From: Hyperoplus lanceolatus
Taxonomy: Eukaryota > Chordata > Actinopteri > Uranoscopiformes > Ammodytidae
DNA length: 64,000 bases
Assembly: GCA_026929865.2 (NCBI GenBank)
Contig: CM049407.1
Location: 13,966,001 to 14,030,000 of the forward strand
Direction of reading: 5' to 3'
Shown: positions 23,877-37,200 of the stretch, piece after piece
How the letters are laid out: every line of letters begins with the position of its first letter
Position numbering within the stretch: the first letter of the stretch is position 1
Notes under the pieces: model-generated
The model's database searches: none
Told to the model about the DNA's origin: nothing
Seen by the model: the letters and a program-made list of their open reading frames with translations, nothing else
Position numbers and translations under genes: made by a program

Positions 23877-26359
23877 ATCCAGCGCCTAATTATATTTTGT
23901 CTGTCAATGTTTGTGAGATCTCACTGTTTGTGTTACACAAAGACGTGGCCAAGCGATCCCTGAGGAAATAATTTGTAAACCCAATCAAATTGTTCAAGTT
24001 ATGTATTGTTAGAATGAACCATATTGCCAGCACAACATTTTAGGGATTTCAATAACATGAATGGATCACACGCTCTGCCCTCCTCAGAACTATGACACAC
24101 AGCTGAAAGAGGAATAGCTCCTGCGTTTCAGACACAGGTATTGACAAGGATATCACCTAGGTCAAACCACAGACTCACACAAACCTGGGGAGGGCTGACT
24201 GTTTGACGCTCCGTTTAGAGGGAATATTTACTTACAACACTTACTGCGTAAGGTCAGGGGACTGGCAGCAGAGACAGCGAGAGATGATGTCACTGCCCGG
24301 GGAATATCTCCCAATCCCTCCCAACTTGGATGTTTAATTTACAGCACATTAACCAAAGTGATACCATATTGTTACCTATGACCCTACTTTAATGTTTTAA
24401 TGTGCTTATTCTGGTAGAACATATGGCGCTGAACGTGACTCTGGTGCAGCTACATGCAGGGTGACACAACTCAGCTGCCTCTGTGTCACACCTTCCACTC
24501 AACCTCAATTTGTTAGCATTGACAATGCAGCAAACATGAAACATGCTGTTTGCACAATGACTCTTTTCATGCTGTTAGCCAAATACATGTTATTTGCTGC
24601 AGGCGGTGTTGACTCAGATATTTTAGACCACGCAGAGACACAGTGACAAACATATGGGCTGAAAAAGAAAGAAAAAAAAGTGATGAAAGGGTCAGCATTC
24701 TAAATAACAACAACAACTTGTAACACCCTTCTGTAAAAGTCCATTAAATTTGATGATCTAACACAGGGCAACCCAGTGGTGGAACTTATCTGAATATAAT
24801 TACTCTAATACAATAATATTGAGGTACTTTTACTTTTTTATAAGGACCAGGAAGGTTGAAATTCAATTTGACACATGTTAATCACAAGGCCAAAGAAAAC
24901 CCCACTTACTTTACTGAAGTATTTTCTATGTTATGCTAATATTCTTCCTCTCTTTCACATTTAATTGGATACATTGCTACAACACTAAAATATTCTATTG
25001 TATTTGAGTGACAGCAGTAGTTACCTGTTACTTTGCAGATTGAGACTTTAAACACATGAATGATGATTAACTTATACAACATAATAAATCACCATGTTTT
25101 GTTAAATATAAAGGTATACCCACCAATAGAGTGGTTACAGTTAACTTCTCCTGCATATTTGCACATTGTCATACTAGTGCCATTTATGCATTAGTAATAC
25201 CAGTAATTTTGTGATTACATCTTCTATGCGTGCTGCCACTCAAGTTCAAGTATAGGATCTGAATGCCTCTGCACGGTCCGATACACTGACGCCTGTATCT
25301 AGAATGTTGGCCCACATCTGGTTTACAACAAGCAGTTAATGAGCATAATAAACCTCTACACGGTTCAAAAGCAAACATTACAGTATGATACAAAATGGGC
25401 AACTAATGCAGGGCTCAGTATACTCTGCAGAGAGATGAAAGTATGCATGTCACAGTGTTTCTGAAAATGAAACAAACTTGCTCTATCAGCACCTCTTCCG
25501 TCATCGCAGAAACTTGCAGAGAGAGGTAGAACGACAGAGAGCAGTGCTCTTTTCTCAGCATGTGATCCAGAAGAGCTGGATATTATTTTTGCAAATACAA
25601 AATGATTAATGCCCCTCTCCCTGAGGACGCAGAAGTCCATGTTGATGTAATAGCTTCATGTCTGTCAGGGGCACAGTCTGAGGCCTGTGCGCACCAGCAT
25701 AAACAGAGCACGATGACAAATCCAGCTCACATTCTCTCACATACAAAATATGGAATAAATAGTGGCATTACATTATTATCATTAGCCATGACAACAAATG
25801 TTGTGAGAGTCAGGAGAGTGAGAACATACCACAACCGCACTTTATAAATGCTCTGTATGATGGATGTGTGGTGTGAAGGCCAAGGAAAAGACGCAATGTC
25901 ATGTGTTGTGACAGTGTCACACTGTCAAGGAGTGGACCTTAGTGGCATTATTTGACTTGATCAAATAGGAACTCAGGCAGGAGTCATAATACATGTGAAC
26001 CAAGAGGCTGCTAAACATGTATATGTAAGTAATTAATTTATACAGCACCTTTTATGAGCAGCACACGTCACAGAGGGCTCCTCAATAAAAGACAATAGGG
26101 CAAATGAAAGGCAGCAAGACATGAACACAGGAGATTTGAAGTCCAAAGGGAGACCGCTACCAAATCAAAAGCTAAATTTCCTTTTGTGTTAAGCCTAGAG
26201 CGAGGTTTAACCAGCAGACCCTGATAAGGACCTCAGATCCCTTCTGGTGATATAGGCAGATGCATAGCCAATTAATCCTGCCTCTAGCACGTGCTTGTCA
26301 AAAAGATTAAGCCATGCAAACCATCCAAGTACACACAGGGGGAAAATACGAAACTGGAC

Positions 26360-26387
26360 CTTAGGACCTTGCATGCAAGGTCCTAAG
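26360..26387. repeat. perfect 28-bp palindrome
   Basis: The left half is CTTAGGACCTTGCA and the right half is its exact complement with no loop. It can form a cruciform. Confidence 0.95.
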
Positions 26388-26479
26388 CTTGATCACAGGA
26401 ACCTTTAACTGGATTCAGAATGTAAACTAATGCAAATAAATCAAAGTTGGTGTATTTAAATCAAAGTTGGTGTTATGTT

Positions 26480-26709
26480 AGACCTTTTGAAAGACCCGGA
26501 CAGAAGCTTGGCAGGACTACGTGCAAACGGGATGTCTTGGTGAAGAGTGAATTGCAGTAGTCAAGACTGGAGGAAATAAACACATACGTTATCATCTTCA
26601 TCTCGGCCAGACACACAATTGGCCTGAGTTTAGTAATGTTCCTCAGCGGCTGGAAACAGGATTTTACCAAACAATATACTTGCTGGTCCAGCCTCAAAGC
26701 CGGGCCCAT
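26480..26709 (-). mobile_element. L2/Rex1-type LINE fragment (reverse transcriptase C-terminus)
   Basis: The minus-strand frame reads FQPLRNITKLRPIV, then SSSLDYCNSLFT, which resembles the end of the reverse transcriptase of L2/Rex1-like non-LTR elements (thumb region, 'LDYCNSLFTG'). The start and the 3' tail are missing and the copy is degraded. Confidence 0.65.
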
Positions 26710-29241
26710 AAAACTGAATACAGTCTTTGTGCTGCATGCTGGAGAAAGCCTAAGGGGTACGGAACAGTGTAATCAAACCCACACCACAAGCTCTGCAAAC
26801 AGGTTGCTTTGGCTGTGGCTTTATGAACTCGCTGTATAGACGACATGTCTAATCTGCCACGTGCCACCGCTTGTTGTCAAAGACAAATCGCCAGTTACTG
26901 AGGTTAAACCAACATTTGAACGGTAACAGCGATGAAGAGAACAAAAGATGCGAGAAATAGCGCAGATAGTCAGAGAGGGGCCAGACCTCGAGGATAACCA
27001 TCTCTGTCTAATCATCACCAGCTCTGTTTAAGTCTTGGCTGCAGCCCAAAAAGGGGAAAACTTGCATCAACCCTTCAGTCAATCCACCGTGAAAAACAAA
27101 CACATTAGCCTGCCATTCCATGACTCACTGCCCTTTCAAATTGACCACAAATGTTAGCGCTGGCACGCTTTTTCCTGTCCGCCACGCCTCGCCCTTCCTC
27201 GCTTCTTGCTGCCACCAGTGTGCTATCTGAACCGTTGGCTATCTCGCCTTCAACTCTTAACCTCCAGTGCTGGAAGAATAATGAAGACTGACTGAGCTTG
27301 CTTTTCTCAGACACTGCACACAAGAGGCTTTAATGAATCGGCCTATCAGCCAAATGAAAAAAAGTATGTATTTTGTCTATTAAACATGTTTTTATGCAAA
27401 TTCTTTAGGATGACAAGGCCTATATCCTTCACCAATGCACCATGATGAGGGACATAAGCCCTTTGATCATCCTCTTTGTTGAAAGTTGAGGCAACGAGAT
27501 AGCCAGAGTGTAGATGCCCCCTTATTTATTATACGGTAGTATTAACTAAATATGAATGTCACAGGCGATCCTGATCCTGATCCTGATCTACAACCGGGTC
27601 TTTCTCCATGTTGCTTAATCCTCTCTTTATAGGCTGCTTTAAATCTCTGAACTGGAATTAGATAACACTCAAATTCTCAGTATGCTTACATTAAAATGCT
27701 TGTCCACAGCTTTTTAAACCTCCTTTCTGCCAGCAGAAGAGCTAGGGCAGCATGCGATAAAATTTGACAGGTTGTTTGACAGGTTTTATATTTCTCAAAT
27801 GACTACTTCCATCACATCTTTGTTTTAACATAAATAATTTATTGGACATTTTGATCTTGAGACAATATAAACATGCCAAATACTCAGGGTTCTTGGCGAG
27901 CGATCTGGGAGGATGTCAGGAGGAGGCTATGATGGCAGGCTTTTCATCCCTTCAGACATGGTCTAAGCACACTTCACATGACATAGCCCTTTTCAAACTC
28001 ACTTAATCCCAACCATGCCCCTTACTTTATGCATGACTATCTATAATGAATTCCATTTGTAGAGTTTGGTGGGAGTAGGTCTCAGTCTGGGTAGTAGTGT
28101 GGTTTAGAAGACTCATTAAAGAAAAGGTCGCATATCCCACGTTTGGTTTGCTTGGTTTTTGTGACCTTTTTTTTTACATTCTGAAAACACTCAAAATCTT
28201 CCCAGAACTTCCACAATATAATCAACTTTTCCCAGCTTTAAAACGACCCTGTACACAGGTCCCGGTTAAAGTTATCCACCAACACCCTGACCAAATAGTC
28301 TAATCTGTTGAAAATGTATCTGGAACCTAATAATTTACACAAGAAGATGTAGGCCTACATTTTCCAACCATGTTAATCTGAAAATATAAAACTTGCTGAT
28401 TAAAAGGTCACTGTGTTATCATAGAAAATATACGGTGTATTCACACAGTCTATGTGCTATCGGGCCTCTGCCTTATGTCACGGCAGCCGTGCTTTCTCAT
28501 GATTCACAGCTGATAACTGAACATGCCGGGTCTCTCATATATAAAAACATTGGCTGCCTTTGCAATTAGGTATGTATGTGAATGTGATTATCTTTGGGTA
28601 AATGTTGTAATACGGCCATTGTTACCATGTGATCTGCATTTTTAGGTTTACCCACGGATTTGATTAGACCTTATAGAGGAGATGTTCCAGTGCATGTTTT
28701 CACAAGAATGTAATAAAATAGATGTTCTTTCCATTCTACAGTCCTAATAACTATATGTTATATGATACTTGATGAAGTGGCATTCAGTGTATTGTGCAAC
28801 TTGAACATCACAGGTTTAAGAGCATACCATATGAAAACAGTTGGTACCATGTGAATTGTGTCAGTGTTCTTGTAAGACGGTGAATGCTGTAATTCTGGCA
28901 GAGGTATACCTATGCTGCACTGCCTTAAATGGGAAACAGAGAAACCCAGACGTGTTCTGTACTACAACATGGCTCTCTGATTAAGACCAGATTGGTCTGC
29001 CTGCAGTGGGTTTTGAGCCACAGCCAGTTCCCACAAAGGGACACAATCGTTAACCACTGAATGCATCATTGTTCATCTCTCTCTCTCCCCCTTTCTGATA
29101 CTTGCATCTGCTTAAGTGGAGACCTAGGAGAGCTCCTATCATTGCCAAATGGCTGGATAGGGAATTGGTAATGTTGTGGTCCTTTTTCAGAAATTTGGCT
29201 TGAAGAAATCAGTGTCAAAGAAGAGATTTTTTTTTTTTTTT
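26710..29241. other. non-coding, nothing recognised
   Basis: AT-rich spacer. A GATCCT array of about four units lies at 27567-27590. No exon supported. Confidence 0.45.
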
Positions 29242-29375
29242 AACCTTTATTTATACAGGTAAATCCCATTGAGTCCAAAGACTCTTTTGCAAGGGAGACG
29301 TGTTCCCATTCCCACGTTACCATTCAAACACACATTCATACACCGATAGCAGGCTAACTATCGACATTCACACGA
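29242..29375 (-). mobile_element. SINE fragment (tail and core only)
   Basis: Nearly identical to 58950-59090: poly(T), AACCTTTATTTATACAGGTA, TCCCATTGAGTCC, then CATACACCGATAGCAGGC and AACTATCGACATTCACACGA. It breaks off before the tRNA-like head. Confidence 0.75.
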
Positions 29376-29571
29376 GATGAGAATTAATGGAGGATTGATA
29401 AATGATGCATTTTCTTTATATGCCGTCTTCTGATGACCATCATTTTCATGATAATTGGTAAAGAAAACAAAGTTATCTTGTTACTAATGTTGTTATCTCA
29501 AGATATAAATAATTTAATTGTTTCATTCAAATCAGTCTTCCTCCTTCAAAGAGACAGACAGTCAGACCAAC

Positions 29572-29586
29572 AGACAGATAGATATT

Positions 29587-29642
<56 letters not shown>

Positions 29643-29663
29643 TAGACAGACAGACAGACAGAC

Positions 29664-29738
<75 letters not shown>

Positions 29739-29759
29739 GATAGATAGATAGATAGATAG
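29572..29759. repeat. (GATA)n/(GACA)n compound microsatellite
   Basis: Alternating blocks of GATA and GACA tetramers, then a long GATA block. The apparent Ser-Ile-Tyr-Leu frames on the minus strand come from the repeat. Confidence 0.97.
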
Positions 29760-30401
29760 TGTGGTGGGAAAATCAAGCAAAATGATAGGTTGTGGTTAGG
29801 AAACAGGTTTATTTTCAGTCCATAAGCAAGAAAACTCCGCGGAGTGGTCACTAGTTCCAACACATGTAATGTAGTTGCAAAAAGTGACAACATGTCCCTT
29901 AAATCATGAGCTATTTAAGGACATGTAGGAGGCAGGTAGACAGGTAAGGCTGGGTGGGGGGAAGGAGGGGGAGACAGGTATGGGAGGCAGACAGGTTTTG
30001 AGAAAAATTACACATATTATACATTCATATTATAATCGTGGGTGGGGCAGACTGACCCAGAACAGCAGGAGGCTGTCTGTAGGAACATCGTCTCCTTTCA
30101 AATGTATAGTCAGGTTGGCTACTCTCCACACGGGAGATTGAGGGGGGATGGTGGGGGGGCAGTTTGAAGATCGCACCGGGGAATTTCTAAAGCATGGTAC
30201 AATAGGAGAGGTGTGGTCCGTCTGAGTGGTTTGTTGGATACGCATTTGAGGAATCTACATTTCAGTTTACAACTAAAATCACATTCAATATATCATTGCA
30301 CTAAAGTCTATACTAGATAATAGCAAATGTTTACTATTGCATTATTAAGTATTCCAACATTTGAGTCCAGGGATATATCATATGCAAAATCTGCTACCAC
30401 A

Positions 30402-30540
<139 letters not shown>

Positions 30541-31440
30541 TTATACATTTTTAACATGTATGTCAAGTTATCTCAACATAATATCCGTTATCTTGAGAAA
30601 ACAACTTTGTTATCTCAAGATAACGAGAAGTGAGAACGTTAACTCATGAACTCACAGGATAGAAATTAAAAACGTTTTCTCACATTCTTGATTGATTCAA
30701 GAATCCATCACGTCTGTCTTTTTCCGTAAAAATAAATAAATAAATAAATGTTGATATTATTTCGTCTTTAGGGTTTCATTACAGTTTTTTTTGTGCAACC
30801 CATTTCCTTAAATAGGAAGATTAAAGTCCCCTCTATTCTTTCATTGCTAAGGTTTCTCTGCTACCATCTTGTGGCCAAAATAAAAATTTAACTTTCTTGG
30901 GAGGAAAGGAAAACACAAACTTCAGAAATGAACTGTAACCTGAATGAAAACATAACGTCAAGGTTAACACCTGGATAATTGAGGCGTTAGTATTTTTTGT
31001 GTTTGTTCTTGAACCATAAAAAATATATATAAAGTACATTATATAGCCTAGGCCTATATTCAATACCGTAGTAGACACCAAGCAACCCTTACCCTACCTA
31101 CATTCAAATAACAAGCAATGAAAATACAAAAAACTAGAACGATTACAATGAGAGCACATAAAAAACACCTATAGGAAAATACAATAAATCAGTCAATATA
31201 TATTATATAATATTATATTTGGAGTTTATGTATTATACATATACCATCAACATATTGGTATATTGGTAAATATATTAGGCCTAACATAGTCTATATTATA
31301 TTTGAAAAAAATCCAGTGCAGCTTTAACGATCTGTTTCTTGTAAACAGCACCGTTTATAATACATATTTTCCAATTCTATTTCACCTCAAAACTACAGTT
31401 AACCAATTGTATCACAAACAAAACGCAAACAGCAATCAGC
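30541..31440. other. non-coding spacer upstream of MRPS17
   Basis: AT-rich with a short (AAAT)n at about 30729-30748. No exon or recognised repeat. Confidence 0.45.
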
Positions 31441-31567
31441 TCAGCTTGTCACTCGTTGCTATCCGTAGTTTACGTCATCTAAACCAGCCGACCTAAGCAG
31501 CATGGAGGAGTCCTCTCTCTGATTTTGACCTTCTATGATTATTTATCATTCCTTTCAAGTAGTGTCG
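31441..31567 (+). promoter_or_regulatory. MRPS17: probable MRPS17 promoter and non-coding first exon
   Basis: A CRE/ATF-like TACGTCAT sits at 31471-31478. About 90 bases later a good donor, GTGAGT, follows AGTGTCG at 31561-31567. The first coding exon begins downstream of an acceptor (CGCTGCAG) at about 31920, so an upstream non-coding exon is required, and this is the best place for it. No TATA box is seen. The transcription start is inferred. Confidence 0.4.
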
Positions 31568-31941
31568 GTGAGTTATCTATACAGCCCGCGTTAAGTGTTT
31601 TACCATGTCAAATAAAGTTGCTGTAGGTCATAGTTTCTGACTTTGAATCAATGGGGTTGTGATGTTAAAGCTAACGTTAGCCGCAGCAAGGCTACGTGTT
31701 TGACATATTATAAGTTTAATGCAATTACTCATGCAAAGTCTCAGTTGTGCATTGATGTTGTCACTATGGAATTGGCAAGTAAGCGCAAAGACTAGCCATG
31801 TTAAGGTTTTTTTTGGTTATCAACGCAATCTCCATAAATAAAACGCCTACAAATAAAGTGTGAAAGAGGCCAGTTATTATGATGACATAACAAGATGACT
31901 TTTCTTGTGTTCGCTGCAGGGTTGAATAGAGCTTTTCCATA

Positions 31942-33458
31942 ATGTCGGTGAAACATGCGTCTGTCCATGCAAAGTGGATCATCGGCAGAGTTATAGGGAC
32001 CAAGATGTACAAAACTGCCAAAGTGAGAGTCACAAGGCTGGTGCTGGACCCATACCTGCTCAAGGTGAACCTTTAGTTGTTGTTCTGCAACAACTTGTGA
32101 TTTGCATTTGCCATATCCTCATGAATAATATTTTGTCACGCAAGGTGGAGTCAGCGATTCTGCTTGTTGTCAAAACCATTTTTTATCAAAATTCGTTAAT
32201 AAAACGTCACAATCTGCTACCTGTCAGTACTGTATGCGCTGAAAAAGAAAAATCTGGTGTGAATACACAGCCTTGGCTCTGTAAACACTGCAGGTATGTA
32301 AACAAAGGGGTTAGCCACATTTTCTTTCACAGAGCCTAGGCTGCGCACAAATAGTACAGTTTGGACAGGTAGCGGATCGTGTAAGGTATAATGTATAGCG
32401 ACCAGGTCACTCCAGAAATATAGACCGACGAGGTGAACGGGACCCCGACTGAGGAGATATACACTGTGGAGATATTCACTGGTTTTGACAACAAACATTG
32501 TCTAGAATCGCTGATTCCACCTTTTAAGTTGTTCAAATCACATCTTGCTAAAATATTCTAGGAAGCCAAGAACAATTGTACTATTTTTTTTTAATATTCA
32601 TTTAAGTTGAACACAAATAATTAACTTATGTATGCCTATTCAACCGTATTGTGGACAAAGACATTTTAATCATTTTCAGATCAATAATTGACTGCATTTT
32701 CAGGGTTTCCACAGATTCTTTTATAAAGTCTTGAAAGGCTAAAATCTAATTAGTTTAACTGACGAACGTCAAATGTATTCAATGCGACTTACATAAAGTT
32801 GCTTTAAATTCAGTCTTGCTTTTAAATGTGTTTTGGGTTCAAAAAAGATATCTGCACTCCTGAGTGGATGACAGGTTCGTCAGAGGAACTGCAACACAAC
32901 TTCAAAACAAACAACTGAATTAATGTTGAATGTGAATACATCCTTTTCTTTACAAGTAATTCAATGACTCTGATTTTCTTTCATATCCTTACAGATTTTT
33001 TTTTTTTGCCCGTTTGGATGTGAAATAGGTCTTACATTGCATTCAAACATTTTAATTTAATATGATGAGGCCTGCAGGAAAGGAAAAGCCTGATTTTTTT
33101 AAAGTCCAATGTTGTATTTTCTTCCTCCTAGTACTACAACAAGAGGAAGACCTACTTTGCCCATGACGCCTTGCGACAGTGCACTGAGGGAGACATCGTC
33201 CTCCTAAAGGCTCTGCCAGAGGCCCGATCCAAACACGTTAAGCATGAACTGGCTGAGATTGTGTATAAAGTCGGTCGGGTGGTTGACCCGCTCACAGGAA
33301 AGAGCGTAGCAGGAACCGAGTTTTTGGAGCCCCCAACTGACCCTCAACCTAGCCTAGAAGACGATAAGACGTTAACAGAAAAATTGCAGGAGCTCAACAT
33401 CTCTGCCGCTACATCCACTGGAGCAGAATCCACAACAGCAACAACTTCCACTTCATGA
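31942..33458 (+). CDS. MRPS17: mitochondrial ribosomal protein S17 (uS17m)
   Basis: Component of the mitochondrial small ribosomal subunit, where uS17 binds 12S rRNA through an OB fold. Two coding exons, 31942-32064 and 33132-33458, join in phase 0 to give 149 residues, against about 130 in mammals. Exon 1 encodes [20 protein letters not shown] and the strand [18 protein letters not shown]. Exon 2 begins [12 protein letters not shown] and carries [12 protein letters not shown] and [10 protein letters not shown], the S17 signature region. The extra length is a Ser/Thr/Ala-rich C-terminus after residue 130. The start was chosen as the only ATG that gives the conserved N-terminus, with the acceptor CTGCAG 21 bases before it. 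Intron 1 contains a MITE (32142-32523). NIPSNAP2 follows about 0.8 kb downstream on the same strand. Confidence 0.95.
32142..32523. mobile_element. MITE in MRPS17 intron 1
   Basis: Ends in near-perfect 20-bp inverted repeats, AAGGTGGAGTCAGCGATTCT and its complement with one mismatch. No target duplication is evident. A diverged partner lies at 3384-3677. Confidence 0.7.
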
Positions 33459-33616
33459 TAGATAACTGCTTCAACTCTTTCATGCAACAATGTTTGCTCA
33501 AATGTCACTGTGCAATTAGGTTTCTGTCTCACATGTCTATGTAAATATAAAGGTAGAAATTAGGAGTCGTTATAAATTATTGTAAGAGAGCTGAGACACA
33601 TTTCTGCAGATTTTAC

Positions 33617-33622
33617 AATAAA
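33617..33622 (+). promoter_or_regulatory. MRPS17: poly(A) signal AATAAA, MRPS17
   Basis: AATAAA about 160 bases after the stop codon, followed by a GT-rich stretch (TGGTGTGTGTTTG). Confidence 0.75.
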
Positions 33623-34254
33623 ATTACCATAACAATGCATGGTGTGTGTTTGCGTGGTTCTCATTGTTTTACCATCAGACCAAAGAAGAAAAGAAAATAT
33701 TGCAACTTCTTATACATTTACGGTGCAAATGCGAAACAGTTATGATATTACCAATATAAATATGTAATCATCAGTAACTAACACTAAATCCCTGGTCAAT
33801 CTTTGTAATAAACTAGAACGGTCAGATAAGTTTTTTATTCATTGAACTGTGTAACCACAATTGAATTGGGTCAATTCTTATTTTAAGGCCTTTAATAGAA
33901 GTCGGGAGAAAGTAAAGGTTAACATCAGTGCTTTTTGTTTTATTTAGATGAGTAGTTTGTAGTTTGAAAGACCCACGAGAGAAATCAAAACAGCAAACAG
34001 AGGGTCGACAACTCTACACGTGAACCAAGATCAGCTGGATAAATCAAAAGTTGTGGCTTTGATATAATATTTTAACCTTTCGATGTTAATTATCAGTGGG
34101 TCCCCGGAGTCAGTGTCAAATTAACCACACAGCAATGACATAACGTTGACACGGGGGTGTGGTGATGTATTACTTTAACAAGTAACCTTTAGCTGAACCG
34201 GGAGCAGCAGCCTAGCAGGACTTCACAACAGTAGGCTACAGCTCGAAGGGAAAG

Positions 34255-37200
34255 ATGTCTACCCGAGTCCTTCAGAGAGTTGGCAAAGGCCTTAAACAGA
34301 TGAAATACGGACTTCGTGATAACGGACAGGTCGCGGTTGTCGCAAGGTTGGAGTTTATTTAACTGAATATTTCGGCGCAGATGTAGAGACGCTACTTTTA
34401 AATGTTGTTTAGCTTCTGAAGAGTATGCACCAATGACAAAGTCCGTTGTGCTAAATAGCTAAGCTAACGACAAGCCCCCTAGCGCTAAACTTCCTGCGGA
34501 TGCTAATTATTACCGCTGGTAAATAAAAAATAAAAAGTGGGGAGAAACTTGTTTTGACACTTATCCTTGCGCAGTGCATAGTGTTGTGCGAAGGGTCATT
34601 GTTTCCATGTTCAGACAATATGATAAAACATCTCAACTTTGTTTCTGTGAGTTTCAAACTGTATTCAAGGTCAATATGTTCTTTTTTGATCAGTTAGTTA
34701 ATGACATGTTTTTGCGGATGGCCTGTGTCCAAACTAAAAATGTTGTAAAGTTAAAACTAAAAGGCTGCGGCCTTTGTAGGATTTAGCCAAACTGACAGCT
34801 GTAACTGCACTGTGTAAAGTTAAAAGCTGTTTCATGCAAAAGCTGGCGAAGTGTCAACAGGACTTTCCTGATAAACAACACGTGTGACCATTGCATGGAG
34901 TTCCTTATTGGTACTTTTGAAATAATGATATTCCTAGCAAAAAAAATTCGTATACGCTAAGGCTGCTTTGGAGTCCATGTTGATTAATCCTCTGATTATA
35001 TGCAGTATACAGCTTATAGGCTTCTGTCGTTGGTCTCTGAGCTGTAGCTTCTCTGCAATGAATGAGTTAGAGTTGTACAACATTTAACTAGTTCTTTATT
35101 TGCTGCGATCCTCATGAATTAACTAGTATATAATACAATGCCACCTTGTGGTCATTTACACTGATTGCTGTCTTATTAGAGGGCACAAGGCAAGGTAGAT
35201 TTATTTAAAAAGCTTTTTCATCACAACAAACGTTGTGTGCATTATTTAAGACTAAGTCTTACCATTGATTTAACCTTATAATGACCATTAAAGAGGTCTA
35301 AAAAATGGATTTTTAAAATATAAATGCTTTTGATAATGATCCCTTAAATTTGATCTAAAACACTGTTACCGACATATGCACTAAGCGGGACATCTGTCGG
35401 CTGAAAAATAAACTTTTCTATAGATAAACTATGAAATACAGGCACTATTTCTAAATTACACCAAACAAATCTCTGGAAAACATAAAATGGAACTTCTTGT
35501 TATAAAGATTATTATTCCATCATTTTCGAGAAAGTGCTAATCTGTAAGCATACTTTTTTTGTTTCACCACAGGAGTCTCTCAGCATTCAGTGATGACAGC
35601 TGGTTCAAGTCTCTGTTTGTTAGAAAGGTTGACCCCCGAAAAGATGCTCATGCTCATCTGCTCGCCAAGAAGGAAGCCAGCAATCTGTACAAAATACAGT
35701 GTATGTGTTTTTTGTGACTTTCTGTGAGTGTTATGGTGGTACATTGAAGAAGATTACTTCGACTATGTTTTTAAAAAAAAAAGTTTCTCAGATAATCTAT
35801 TATCCAATCACAAATTGTTGCTTCCTTGCAGTTCACAATGTCAAGCCTGAGTGCCTTGAGGCATACAATGACCTTTGGTAAGAAGTCCCTGTTCCATTAT
35901 TCAGATGGCAAGACACTGGTTTTGTAAACAGTGCAGATATTTTGTTTGTTTTATTTACACACATCTGTGTGTGTGTGTGTTGTCTGTTTCCTTAGTGAGG
36001 ACATCTTGCCTTCTATCCATGCTGACCCTGAATATCCTTGTGAACTTGTAGGCACCTGGAACACATGGTACGGAGAGCAGGATCAGGCAGGTAAGATCAC
36101 ACATTGATCCCCACTTGGGATGGATAATGTACATGGGAAAGAGATCCATCTGCTTTATTGGCTAATTGTTTGGTAGTCTTAATGAAGCACATGCATTCTT
36201 TTTTTAAGAGAGAAAAAATCATTAAAGAGTGGTCCATCAGTAGACTAATCAATCAACAGATAATGGATAGACAACAGTGACATGCCATGAATGTGAGTCA
36301 TTGAATGAGTTATTATGTTAAAAAAGAGCTTCCAGCTTCTCAAATATAAAGATTTCTTGGTTTACTTCCATTCTTTAGTAAAGTAATTATTTCTGGGCTT
36401 TAAAGTTATGATGAGGACTAACTTAGCTTGACTAAACCGCCAGGGAGGCTGGTTTAAGGACGGATACTGCATGGCAGTGTGAGAAGCGCTCGAGTCGCTC
36501 TGAAAATATATCTTATTATCTCATATAGACCTTTCAGATTGCTGTTGCTAATGTGGAATAGAGGGAAGTGTTGAAAGACAGACTTTTTCTAAGTATATTT
36601 CTCTCCTCCCCAGTGACACACAAGGCACTTTCACAGCTTTCACATTTTAGTTAATTATAGCCATGGCTGTATTGGACTTTTCCTGGCTGATGTCCATTTT
36701 GTCCTTGTGCTGACGTTTGACATTTCCTCAGTTATAATCTGCCTCTAATGTTACAGCTCAGTAAAGGGAACCTAAAAGGCTGCACAAATAAAACATGTTT
36801 GCACTGCACTGGGAAATAAAATGCAGCACTGTAGGAAACATGTCACTTTTTTCATGAACATTTTCATTGTGTTTTCCTAGTCATTTGTTCATTTCCATCT
36901 CGATCACTGGATCACCTGCATTGTTGTGTTTTTTTTGGTGGTTTAGAGATAATTTTTCCTACATTATTGGAACACTTTTGCTTTCCCCCATGTTCATTTG
37001 ACTACATTACTTAATGTGAATATTTTAGCAGCCTTTTTTTGCAGCATTTTGCGATCAGAATCTATGAGCGATGAAGTTATTTGATTTGACCAGCGATTCA
37101 TGTTAAATATACTGGAACTCATCATGCCTTCATAGATCACAGGTGGCCTAAGAGATTAATAATACGATAAAACATTATTTAAAATACAGATGTTTATTTA

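Larger units (their letters stand above)
22831..26472. other. non-coding, nothing firm
   Basis: AT-rich spacer. It contains a (GT)n run at 23844-23874 and a perfect 28-bp palindrome at 26360-26387. Near 26040 there is a short fragment resembling a SINE tail (TTATACAGCACCTTTTATGA). Confidence 0.45.

Noticed and set aside
29546..29893. 115-residue minus-strand frame rich in Ser-Ile-Tyr-Leu
   Set aside because: It is a translation of the GATA/GACA microsatellite.
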